The notes below the pieces were generated by a model. It was not told the origin of the DNA. It saw nothing but the letters and a program-made list of their open reading frames with translations, and searched no databases. A stretch of DNA of 64,000 nucleotides from Maribacter litoralis (lineage in GTDB: Bacteria; Bacteroidota; Bacteroidia; Flavobacteriales; Flavobacteriaceae): the NCBI RefSeq assembly GCF_003075045.1, contig NZ_QCZD01000001.1, positions 992,001 to 1,056,000 on the forward strand, read 5' to 3'. The position numbers were made by a program, and so were the translations under genes. Positions 17,036 to 26,800 of this stretch are shown here, in pieces (the first letter of the stretch is position 1; the number at the start of each line of letters is the position of its first letter).

Positions 17036-20000
17036 TTATTTAAATTCAACAGTGCGAATTGCATCTGATTTTAAAATATACTGTGCTGGTTGGGACAGAT
17101 AGCCACTACCCCAATATCTTTCTACTTTTCTAATTTTTCCATTCTGCAACTCTAGGGCAGCCTTAGTAGTGCCATTTGGCCAAGAAATTATTGAATCTAT
17201 CTTAGCATTCTGATATTTAAATCCTTTAGTACCTCCGTTATTTACCGTAACCACAAATCGCGGTTGTTGATCACTATTTTGATACTGAACTAAACTTTTG
17301 GTGTCACCGGGCACGTAAAAACCACTTTCCCTATAAGGTAATTCCCTAAAACCTCCTTTGCCATCACCTAACAGAACCAATCCATTGCCACCATCTATAT
17401 ACCCAGAAATCACCTCTGTATGATATAAATTACCTACCGCTAACAAATCTAAATTTCCATCAAAATTAACATCGGCAACTTGCATACCCTGTACAACAGA
17501 AAATTGAGCAACCAACGGCAGTTGAATAGGTTCTAATTTACCATCTCCTGTATTTTCCAGATACACTGAGGCAAATTCGCTGGCTTCCAAAATTTGCATA
17601 GAAGTAGTGTCTAACACCCGCAATAAATCTTGAGTGCTAGATTCTGCAAATTCCTTATAACTTCTAAACACCCCTTTTACACTATTTAACTGGGTAGCCA
17701 ATAAATTTCTAGGTGCTATACTTACTTCTTTATCACGGATAAATCTTGTAGCTATGGCATCAACACTGCCATTACTATCAAAATCATTCGCATAAATACG
17801 TAGCGGTTTTTCCTTGGTGACTTTGTAAGCATGGTTACTGCCCAGATTACCTACGACATAGTCGGTATCGCCATCATTATCGAAATCGCCCCCAACGATA
17901 CTATTCCACCAACCTTTTGCAGAATCAATGGAAGGTGAAATTGCAGTTTTAATTAATTTTCCATCTTTCTTTTTAAATAACGTAATCGACATAAACTCAC
18001 CTACCACTAACAAATCCATTTCAGCATCATTATCTACATCAGAAAAAATTGCTGAGGTAACCATACCGATTTCCGATAGTTCTGGCGCCCATTGTAAGGT
18101 TACATCTGTAAATTTACCCACATCATTACGTAATAAATAACTTTTTGGGGCAATTGGAAAACTCCCTGGTGTCACCCTACCACCTACAAACAAATCCAAA
18201 TCACCATCCCCATCAAAATCAGTGGCCACTGCGCAAGAACCACTTGCCAAGATTGGTGGTAACGCATCGGGGTTATATTTAAAATTGCCCTTTCCATCAT
18301 TTAAGTACAACCTGTCTTGATAATGCCCTTTATCAAAGTATTTTACCGCACTGCCTCCACTTACTATATAAAGATCCAAGTCGCCATCTGTATCGGCATC
18401 AAAGAACAATGCTCCTCCATCTTCATAAATAGGCTGTTCGGCTAATGGCTTAGCGATGAAAGTACCATCATTTTGTTGAAACAATAATTGTCCTGAATTA
18501 CCCCGGCTACCACCAATAAAAATATCGTCTAAACCGTCTCCGTTACAATCCGAAACTGCTGTTGAAGGGCCATTATAATCGAACTGATGTAAAAGTAGGG
18601 GCTCATGGATAAAATCGTTTCCCCTGTTTTCTACGTGGGTATGGTTTAACATGAAAGATGTCAATAAGGTAGAACCCTTATTTTTTCCTTTCGCGTTAAC
18701 CAATTCTATTGTTGATGGATCAATGCGATAAATGGTATCTAAACGTTCCGGAGAAAATTCACCTGAAATTCCATCTGGCCATGTAATAGATACTTTTTGC
18801 AACTCTTTATTCTTTGACAAGCCAAAATGTAATTTTTGCTGAGAACTAGACATGTATCCCTTAACCGGATTTTTTTCTTGATACGCCACTGTACCATCTT
18901 TAAAATGCAATCCTACCTGTGCACCATATGCATTCTTATTATTTTCTTTACCTATTACGTCTAATTGTAGGTAATGGTTTTTATTTGAGTTGTTCTGATA
19001 TAAAAATGCAGGGGCGTTGATGTTATTAACCACCAAATCCAAATCACCATCATTGTCAAAATCGGCATAGGCTGCACCGTTACTTAAAGAAGCCTTGTCA
19101 AAGCCCCAATCTTTCACTTTATTTTCAAACTTTAATTCGCCCTCATTTTTAAACATGTAGTTGGGCAAGTATATACTATCTAAGTCTAAAATTCGCTTCA
19201 CAACCTTTGCTTCGCGCATTTTACCCGTTCCCTTTTGAAAAATATGTTGCTGACTAGAATAATCTTGAAAATCATGGTCGGTTATATTTCTTCTGAAACC
19301 ATTCGTAATATATAAATCTTTAGATCCATCATTATCAAAATCCGCCGCTAAGGGAGCCCAACTCCAATCGGTTTCATGCAAACCTGCCAAGCGACCAACT
19401 TCGCTATATATTGGCTTACCATCAGTACCTTCACCTCTGTTCAATTGCAACACATTACGAATAAACTGTGGCTGAAATCCTTTTTTTATAGTTTCTTTAA
19501 AGTGTTGTGGATTCATGTTGGCCGTCATGGTTTTTTGGCGCTCATTTGACTCGGGAAGCATATCCAAAACAAAAATATCAAGCAGTCCATTATTCGTAAA
19601 ATCAGCCATTTCTATTCCCATACTATTACGGGCGGTATGACTAAAATAAGATGACAATTGATCTGAAAACGTACCATCTTGATTGTTGATGTACAATAAA
19701 TCACTAGCTAAAAAATCATTGGCTACATAAATATCGGGCCATCCATCTTTATTGATGTCGGCAACGGCTACTCCAAGGCCATATCCTTCTGTTAAAATAC
19801 CTGCACTTGCCGATACATTTTTAAAAACGGGATGACCGTCTGGACCAATACCTTCATTTCTATATAATTTATCAGTACTGGGACCCGATCCATCTTTTAA
19901 TGTATAAAGCTTTTCTACTTGATCTGTATTCTCCTTGGCATGTGTTAACAAGTACAGATCCAAGTCACCATCCTTATCATAATCCAAAAAGGCCGCTTGC

Positions 20001-20515
20001 GTAGAAAAACCACTGTCGGCAATGCCATAATCAGCTGCTTGCTCGGTAAAGGTAGCATCCCCATTGTTAACATACAGCTTGTTTTTTCTTATGTTTTCAG
20101 TGGTGAATCCACCAACGGAAACATAAATATCTAACCATCCATCTTGATTAATATCAACGACAGAAACCCCGTTGTCCCACGAATCACCAGTAATACCGGC
20201 CACCTCTGTAATATCTTCAAAAATAAAGCCCCCTTTATTCAAATAGAACTTGGAGGGTACTAGGTTACCCGAAAAGAAAATATCTTCCAAGCCATCATTA
20301 TTAAAATCTCCTACCCCAACACCTGCACCTATGTATAAATAAGGAAATGAGAAATAATGCATTTCTTCTGTTTCCCAAATCTTATTATTGAAATCTATAT
20401 TAGATTGCTTTTCAGATATCAACGTAAATCGTTTCTCCTCTACCTTTCCTTTACAAGCCAATAATAATACTGCCAGTAGAACTATGCACCCATATCTCCA
20501 ATTAAACTTCAACAT
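17036..20515 (-). CDS. Giant FG-GAP/VCBS-repeat lipoprotein with UnbV/ASPIC domain
   Basis: A 1159-residue lipoprotein (lipobox LLLAC, Cys21). Many repeats of the pattern D-x-[DN]-x-D-G-x-x-D-[IL] (for example DFNNDGLEDIF near residue 70 and DINKDGWPDIYV near 257) are FG-GAP/VCBS propeller blades that bind calcium. An UnbV/ASPIC-like domain is centred around residues 510-590 (KNAYGAQVGLHF, MSSSQQKLHFGL). A second propeller set follows. No catalytic motif is visible. Such proteins are frequent in marine Bacteroidetes polysaccharide loci, and a surface role in carbohydrate or protein binding is plausible but unproven. The gene follows a sulfatase gene by 6 bases and is last in the operon headed by the hybrid regulator. 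Confidence 0.85.
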   Translation of the reverse strand: MLKFNWRYGCIVLLAVLLLACKGKVEEKRFTLISEKQSNIDFNNKIWETEEMHYFSFPYLYIGAGVGVGDFNNDGLEDIFFSGNLVPSKFYLNKGGFIFEDITEVAGITGDSWDNGVSVVDINQDGWLDIYVSVGGFTTENIRKNKLYVNNGDATFTEQAADYGIADSGFSTQAAFLDYDKDGDLDLYLLTHAKENTDQVEKLYTLKDGSGPSTDKLYRNEGIGPDGHPVFKNVSASAGILTEGYGLGVAVADINKDGWPDIYVANDFLASDLLYINNQDGTFSDQLSSYFSHTARNSMGIEMADFTNNGLLDIFVLDMLPESNERQKTMTANMNPQHFKETIKKGFQPQFIRNVLQLNRGEGTDGKPIYSEVGRLAGLHETDWSWAPLAADFDNDGSKDLYITNGFRRNITDHDFQDYSSQQHIFQKGTGKMREAKVVKRILDLDSIYLPNYMFKNEGELKFENKVKDWGFDKASLSNGAAYADFDNDGDLDLVVNNINAPAFLYQNNSNKNHYLQLDVIGKENNKNAYGAQVGLHFKDGTVAYQEKNPVKGYMSSSQQKLHFGLSKNKELQKVSITWPDGISGEFSPERLDTIYRIDPSTIELVNAKGKNKGSTLLTSFMLNHTHVENRGNDFIHEPLLLHQFDYNGPSTAVSDCNGDGLDDIFIGGSRGNSGQLLFQQNDGTFIAKPLAEQPIYEDGGALFFDADTDGDLDLYIVSGGSAVKYFDKGHYQDRLYLNDGKGNFKYNPDALPPILASGSCAVATDFDGDGDLDLFVGGRVTPGSFPIAPKSYLLRNDVGKFTDVTLQWAPELSEIGMVTSAIFSDVDNDAEMDLLVVGEFMSITLFKKKDGKLIKTAISPSIDSAKGWWNSIVGGDFDNDGDTDYVVGNLGSNHAYKVTKEKPLRIYANDFDSNGSVDAIATRFIRDKEVSIAPRNLLATQLNSVKGVFRSYKEFAESSTQDLLRVLDTTSMQILEASEFASVYLENTGDGKLEPIQLPLVAQFSVVQGMQVADVNFDGNLDLLAVGNLYHTEVISGYIDGGNGLVLLGDGKGGFRELPYRESGFYVPGDTKSLVQYQNSDQQPRFVVTVNNGGTKGFKYQNAKIDSIISWPNGTTKAALELQNGKIRKVERYWGSGYLSQPAQYILKSDAIRTVEFK

Positions 20516-20521
20516 CTAGCG

Positions 20522-22042
20522 TTATATTTTTGATTTAAACGTGGCGTAAGTGGCTGATAAGTCTAACGAATCTTTCATCTTCATTTGTAACTGTTGCAAT
20601 TCTCCAAAAAGCTCTTCCACCTTTGCTTTATATTCTGCTTTGGTTGCTAAATCCTTCATTTCATCTGGGTCTTCTTCCATGTTAAAAAGTAATAGTTTGT
20701 TCAACTTTGGGTATACCAACAATTTAAATCCATCTTTTCTGATCATTCGCTGCGAATTAACATATGACCCATAAATTGACGGGTAATAACTACTTTTCTG
20801 TGTGCCCTTAACCAGTGGTAATATGCTACTAAAGAACACCTTTTCTTTTGCTGGCGCCCCTGCTAAATCTAGCGCAGTGGCCATAGCATCTTGAATATAG
20901 ATGTCAGTATTTACCTTTTTGTCTTTAGGTATATCCGGTCCGCAAATAATAAAAGGTGCACGTATACTATGATCGAACAAACTTTGCTTGCCTATTAGCC
21001 CATGTTTGCCTATGGCCAAACCGTGATCGGCAGTAAAAACTATATACGTATTCTTTGGATCTAAAGTTTCTTCTACTTTTTTCCAAATTTCCCCAAGTTG
21101 TTGGTCTAAATGCGTAATTAATGCATAATATTCTTGAATGTGTTTTTTGGTGGCATAGGCTGTTCTTGGAAATGGGGCCAAAGCCTCATCTCTCAATTGG
21201 TAATCATTATCTATACCTACTCTATCTGGGTAGACTTCTTGCCAATTTTTTGGAAGCGAAATTTGCTCTAAAGGATACATGTCCAAAAATTCTTGAGGTG
21301 CTTGCCTAGGGTCATGTGGCGCATTAAAAGCCAAATACATAAAAATAGGCTTCTCTCGGTGATTGATCTCATCTAAAAACGCAACTGCATCGTTTTTAAC
21401 AATCTCGCTCCAATGTGTACCGCCCTCCCAATAACCACCATGTTTTGTGTCTGCAGGATTCCACAAGGTATCCTTTTCATCTATTGGTCTATTGTATCCC
21501 AAAGGCATCACCGTTGCCGGATTGATATCTTTAGGCAACTCTGCAAAAGTTTTTACCATAGCAGCATGGTCCCAACGATCTTTGGGCATACCTGGTCTTT
21601 CATTTTTTACATAGTCAAATACTTTTTGAGTCTTGGCGGTAACATGCCACTTGCCTCCCATATAGGTTTCGTAACCCGCAGCTTTCATATATTGCCCCCA
21701 AGTATGTTCCAAGTCTTGGTCTTTCTTCCAGGCTTCATACTCCTTTTGTGCATCCCAAACACTTAAGCCAGATAATATCATTGATCTTGAAGCTACACAT
21801 ACAGCACCATTCCACGCGCCCATATTGTAAGCATGTGTAAACGTGGTCCCCGTTGTGACCAAACGATCCAAATTCGGCGTTTTTATTTCTGCATTGCCCA
21901 AAGAATTTATAGCATCATATGTATAATCATCTGCAAACAAGAAAATGAAATTCGGTTTTTCTTTCTTCTGTGTTTTCTCTTGTTCTTTACATGCAATAAA
22001 ACAACTTATGACCCCTAATATGATAAGTAAACGCTTTTTCAT
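20522..22042 (-). CDS. S1-family sulfatase with CVASR active-site motif, lipoprotein
   Basis: A 506-residue exported sulfatase with an N-terminal lipobox (CFIAC, Cys18). The FGly motif is CVASR (Cys82): Ala replaces the usual Pro, a variant tolerated in the C-x-[PA]-x-R consensus. The metal-site strand FLFADDYTYD is at 34-43 and the distal FTADHGLAIGKHGLIGKQ motif near residue 350. The start overlaps the preceding sulfatase stop by four bases (ATGA), indicating translational coupling. The MGAWNGAVC context before the FGly residue is shared with the sulfatase at 50497, so the two may belong to one subfamily. Substrate unknown, presumably a sulfated algal oligosaccharide. Confidence 0.9.
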   Translation of the reverse strand: MKKRLLIILGVISCFIACKEQEKTQKKEKPNFIFLFADDYTYDAINSLGNAEIKTPNLDRLVTTGTTFTHAYNMGAWNGAVCVASRSMILSGLSVWDAQKEYEAWKKDQDLEHTWGQYMKAAGYETYMGGKWHVTAKTQKVFDYVKNERPGMPKDRWDHAAMVKTFAELPKDINPATVMPLGYNRPIDEKDTLWNPADTKHGGYWEGGTHWSEIVKNDAVAFLDEINHREKPIFMYLAFNAPHDPRQAPQEFLDMYPLEQISLPKNWQEVYPDRVGIDNDYQLRDEALAPFPRTAYATKKHIQEYYALITHLDQQLGEIWKKVEETLDPKNTYIVFTADHGLAIGKHGLIGKQSLFDHSIRAPFIICGPDIPKDKKVNTDIYIQDAMATALDLAGAPAKEKVFFSSILPLVKGTQKSSYYPSIYGSYVNSQRMIRKDGFKLLVYPKLNKLLLFNMEEDPDEMKDLATKAEYKAKVEELFGELQQLQMKMKDSLDLSATYATFKSKI

Positions 22043-23859
22043 ATTTTGGTAATATTTACATAATACGCTGGAAATTCTGATGTATCTGGAGTAATAAAAC
22101 TGGCAGCCAACCTATACCTTCCGTTCTCTAAGCTACCGGTAACGGAGATATGACTTTCCGATGCTTTTCCGTCTTGCTTAAAAACAAGGTTATTTAATTG
22201 AATTTGACCACCCACTACCTTTATCCCTTTACCTTTTGCTAGTCCGTTCCAATTGGGTTTAGAGGCTATTTCTTCTACAGTGTCGTTTATAGCGAAGTTA
22301 GATTCTGGTGGATATCGGTACAAATCGAATTGATAGTTTCCCGGTTCAGTAATTTCTATTAAATAATATCCCTCTGGCTGTTGCTCACCCTTCCGTATCA
22401 AATCTTGATTCCACGGTATTGGATCCTCTGAATGTAAATCATGAATGGTAAGCAACACGTTTTCGTTGTTTGGCGTGTTTAAAGGAATGCTTGAATAATG
22501 CATATCTTGTTCAGTACTTTTCCACCAATCTTCATAAAACGCTTGCATATTCTTTACTCGCTCTGGAAATTTGGAACTCAAGTCTTCTACCTGACCAAAA
22601 TCGGTATCCATGTTGTAAAGCTCGTTGCCGTTAACCAATCGCCACTCCCCTTGCATAACACAACTATTTCTATATTTTACCGGCCATTGTAAACGTTGGG
22701 TGTCTACAACCAACATTCGGTCCTCTAGTTTTTTATTTATATAAAACACTTGAGAAACATCGGTTCCATCCAATTCATTTTTTGGAGTAAAGTCAATGCC
22801 GCAGAATTTGGCTAGCGTAGGTAATATATCTACATGAGATACTAGATCATTACTCTGTTCTAAATGATCGGCAGTTATATTTCCTTTTGGCCAATGGATT
22901 AAAAACGGCACTCTATGACCGCCATCATAAGGACTACTTTTTGTTCCTTTTAAATTCGCATTATAACCTGTAACCGCCCCATTCTTTTTACCGATACCGG
23001 CCGCCGTACCATTATCTGTGGTAAATATTACAATCGTATTTTCTAATTTCCCTGAAGATTCTAGATATTCCATCAGCTTACCAATATTGTCATCTATATT
23101 GCTAATCATTCCATAAAAACGTTTTTGGGTATCATTTAGATCAGCATCTGCATACATATCTAAATATTCTTGAGGAACGTTAAACGGACCATGAGGTGCG
23201 TTTAAAGCTACATATGCAAAAAAGGGAGTATTCTTCTGATCTTCAATATATTCTATAGTTTCATTAAACCAAACATCTGTACAATACCCCTCGAACTTTT
23301 CAGGTTTGCCATTTCTAAAATAGGTGTCATTAAAATAATCGTTATTCCAATAATCTGGCGTTTGCCCTATACCGCCACCGCCATGATACAGGGCATCTTT
23401 AAAGCCCCTATCTTGTGGTCTATACGGATAATTATCACCTAAATGCCATTTACCGAACATGGCTGTATTATAACCATCCTCTTGAAAAACTTCTGAGATG
23501 GTTTGTTCTTCTTTGTTCAATATAGAGCAGCCACCAATGGTATGCCATGTATTGTTTCTATTACTATTGCGACCTGTGAGCAAACCAGCTCTAGATGGTG
23601 TACAGGTTGTACCAACATGAAAATTGGTAAGCTCGGTAGACTTTGCTGCCAAAGCATCGATATGTGGCGTTTTAATGATGGGGTTACCATGAAAACCGAC
23701 ATCACCATAACCTTGATCATCACTCATTATAAAAAGAACATTCGGTTTTTCAAATGAATGTTCTGTAAGCTGATTTTTAGTACTATTATCTTTACAAGAA
23801 CTTAGAGAACATGCTAAAACACATATAAGTGCAACAACGTAATTAATGGTTTTATTCAT
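22039..23859 (-). CDS. S1-family sulfatase with C-terminal accessory region, lipoprotein
   Basis: A 606-residue sulfatase. A lipobox is present (CSLSSC, Cys22), the metal strand is FIMSDDQGYGD, the FGly motif is CTPSR (Cys86) and the distal motif is FTTDNGTAAG. After the catalytic domain the last ~130 residues (from LHSEDPIPWNQDLI onward) form an extra beta-rich domain. The same architecture occurs in the sulfatase at 40576, its closest relative in the window. The gene starts 13 bases after the hybrid regulator stop, so regulator and sulfatase are probably co-transcribed. Confidence 0.9.
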   Translation of the reverse strand: MNKTINYVVALICVLACSLSSCKDNSTKNQLTEHSFEKPNVLFIMSDDQGYGDVGFHGNPIIKTPHIDALAAKSTELTNFHVGTTCTPSRAGLLTGRNSNRNNTWHTIGGCSILNKEEQTISEVFQEDGYNTAMFGKWHLGDNYPYRPQDRGFKDALYHGGGGIGQTPDYWNNDYFNDTYFRNGKPEKFEGYCTDVWFNETIEYIEDQKNTPFFAYVALNAPHGPFNVPQEYLDMYADADLNDTQKRFYGMISNIDDNIGKLMEYLESSGKLENTIVIFTTDNGTAAGIGKKNGAVTGYNANLKGTKSSPYDGGHRVPFLIHWPKGNITADHLEQSNDLVSHVDILPTLAKFCGIDFTPKNELDGTDVSQVFYINKKLEDRMLVVDTQRLQWPVKYRNSCVMQGEWRLVNGNELYNMDTDFGQVEDLSSKFPERVKNMQAFYEDWWKSTEQDMHYSSIPLNTPNNENVLLTIHDLHSEDPIPWNQDLIRKGEQQPEGYYLIEITEPGNYQFDLYRYPPESNFAINDTVEEIASKPNWNGLAKGKGIKVVGGQIQLNNLVFKQDGKASESHISVTGSLENGRYRLAASFITPDTSEFPAYYVNITKI

Positions 23860-23872
23860 TGGTTTTATCCTA

Positions 23873-26800
23873 TTAATCTTGTTCTACCTTTGTTTTTTTA
23901 ATGTATTCGCTTGGTACCACTCCAAATTCTTTTTTAAAGCATTTAGAAAAATAGGATGCCGTATTGAACCCAGTTCTGAACATTATTTCCTTCACCGAAA
24001 AATCGCTGTTATCCAGTAATTGAATGGCCCTTTTTAAACGAATATTTCTTATAAATTCACTTGATGACAAACCGGTAAGCTCTTTGAACTTTAAGTATAG
24101 ATTACTTCGACTATGCCCCATTTCCTTCACCAACATTTCTACATTAAAATCGGTATTCATCATGTGTTTTTCTACCGTTTCCACTGCTTGCTGTAAAAAC
24201 TTCTCGTCTAAAGAAGTAACCGTTACTTCTTTTGGTTGTAGCGTAATTTCTTTTTTAAATCGTTTACGAAGTTCTTCCCGATCCTTAAGGATGTTCGCTA
24301 CTTTAAGCTCTAAAACCTGAACGTTGAACGGCTTCTTTAAATAGGCATCTGCACCATGCGACAAACCTTCAATCTCACTTTCTTGCGAAGTTTTAGCGGT
24401 TAACATAATTACCGGAATATGACTGGTAATGTTGGTGGTTTTTATCATTTCACAGAACTCAATACCGCCCATTACCGGCATTACTACATCTGTAATAATA
24501 ATATTTGGCAACACTTTTTTAGCAATCTCCATACCCCGTTCACCATTATTGGCCTCAAAAACCGTGTAGGTTTTACCCATAACCTGTTTAATGAACTGTA
24601 TAATATCTGGATTGTCATCTACAATAAGTAACACAGGGTTTTTAGACCTGACCTTAGATAGATTGTAATCTTCGAGCTCGTCATTTAAATCTATTGCCAG
24701 TGACTCAGCCTCAGAAGATCGAACCAAATAATCATTATCGGTTATTTCCTTACAGCTAATATCATCTGCATCTTCGTATGCTTGTTTATCGGTTGGTAAC
24801 GTCACCGTAAAACAAGACCCTCCACCTTCATTATTTTCAACGGAAATACTGCCCAAATGTAACTCCACCAAACTTTTGGTAAATGCAAGACCTATACCTA
24901 CGCCTTTAGAGTTTACTTTTTCATTTTCTTTCTCGGTATAGTATTTTTCAAAAATGATACTCTTTTTAACATCTGAAATCCCTAAACCGTTATCTTTTAC
25001 TTTTATGATTACGTTCTCTTTTTCTGATACTTCATCTTTTTCTACATCGATCGCTACTGTAATTTCACCTCCTTCAGGTGTAAATTTAAAGGCGTTGGAC
25101 AATAGATTGTTTATCACCTTTTCTAATGCATTGTGGTCAAAGTAAGTCTTATAATGTGCTTCTTTTGAAACAATATTGAATTTTACCGATTTTTTAAACG
25201 CCAATAATTGAAAGGGCTCTGCCACTTCTTTTATAAAGAAAACAATATCGGTATGCCTAACTACTAAAGACATTTTACCCTGATTGATCTTTCTAAAATC
25301 TAACAATTGATTTACCAATCTTAAAAGATAGTTGGTGTTTTTATGCATTAGTTGATACTGCTCTTTTAAGCTAGATGCTTCCATCTCATCTTTACCGCTT
25401 AACAAATACTCTAACGGAGCTTTTATCAAGGTAAGCGGTGTTTTAAACTCGTGAGAAATATTGGTGAAGAAATCGAGTTTTAAGGTCTGTAGCTCATCAT
25501 TTTTCTCTTTTTCCAAATGTTCTAGCTCCAACTGATGCTTTTTGGTGTTACTAATAATGGTAAACCTCCACAAGCTAACCAGAAGCAATAATAGCAGTAT
25601 GCCATAAACAATATAAGCTACGGTAGTTCTATAAATAGGAGGTTTTACGGTTAAATTTAGGGTGTACGGAGTAGTATCCCATAATCCATCATTATTGGAC
25701 GACTTAACTTGCAGTGTGTAATTACCAGGTTCTATATTGGTATAGGTCGCAAATCTTTTGTCAGAACCGGTGTACACCCAATCATTATCAAAACCTTCTA
25801 ATTTGTATGCGAATTGATTTTTATTGGGTGCAGAAAAGTGTAATGATGAAAACTCGAACGAAAAGCTATTTTCACTATAATTCAGTGTAATATCTTCCAC
25901 TTCAGATATATTCTTATCCAATAAAACCCTACCATTTACTTCTTCACCTACAGCAATCTCCTCATTAAAAATTGAAAGCTTGGTAACCACCGTTTCCGGT
26001 GATGTTTCATTATCATATATTTCCCTCGGATAAAATGCATTAAAGCCGTTGATACCACCAAAAATTAATTCACCATCCTTGCGTTTTACCGCAGCCAGCT
26101 CTTGAAACTCACTGTCTTGCAGACCGTCTGCGACATCAAAATTTTTAAAGATTTCTTTTTCGGTATCGAATCTTGATAATCCCTTATTTGTTGAAACCCA
26201 TAGTTGACCTTGTTCATCTTCTAAAATCGCCTTAATTACATTATTCGGTAAACCTTCTTCTATGCTATACGTTTTAAAAGTAGCTACTTCACCTTCTTCA
26301 CCGGGTATTAATTTATTTAATCCGCCGCCAAAAGTACCTACCCAAAGCTCTCCCTTTCTACTCTCAAAAAGTGACAAAATGTAATTATGACTCAAAGAAG
26401 AAGCATTTCCTTCTTCAGTTTTATAGGTCTTGAATTTTGGCTGTTCTTTATACTTTTCCGTTATGGTCAATTGACTAAGTCCATCTCCGGTAGCGATCCA
26501 TATATTTCCTTTACTATCTTCATAGATATTCCTTACTATATTATTGGACAAGGAATTAGGATCACTAGAATTTTCTTGAAAATTTTGCTTTATATAATTA
26601 CCGTCATCGCCTTTTATCCATCGATACAAACCCCCAGAATATGTGCCTATCCATAAATTATCTTGAGAATCGTTCAATAAGCTAAACACACTACGTTTTA
26701 AACCTTGTAAACCGGTTACGTTAGAAATACCGTTTTGAGGATTTGTAATATCTATTCTAAATAAATAAGGATAGTTTTGACCGCCTTGCAAAAGATATTT

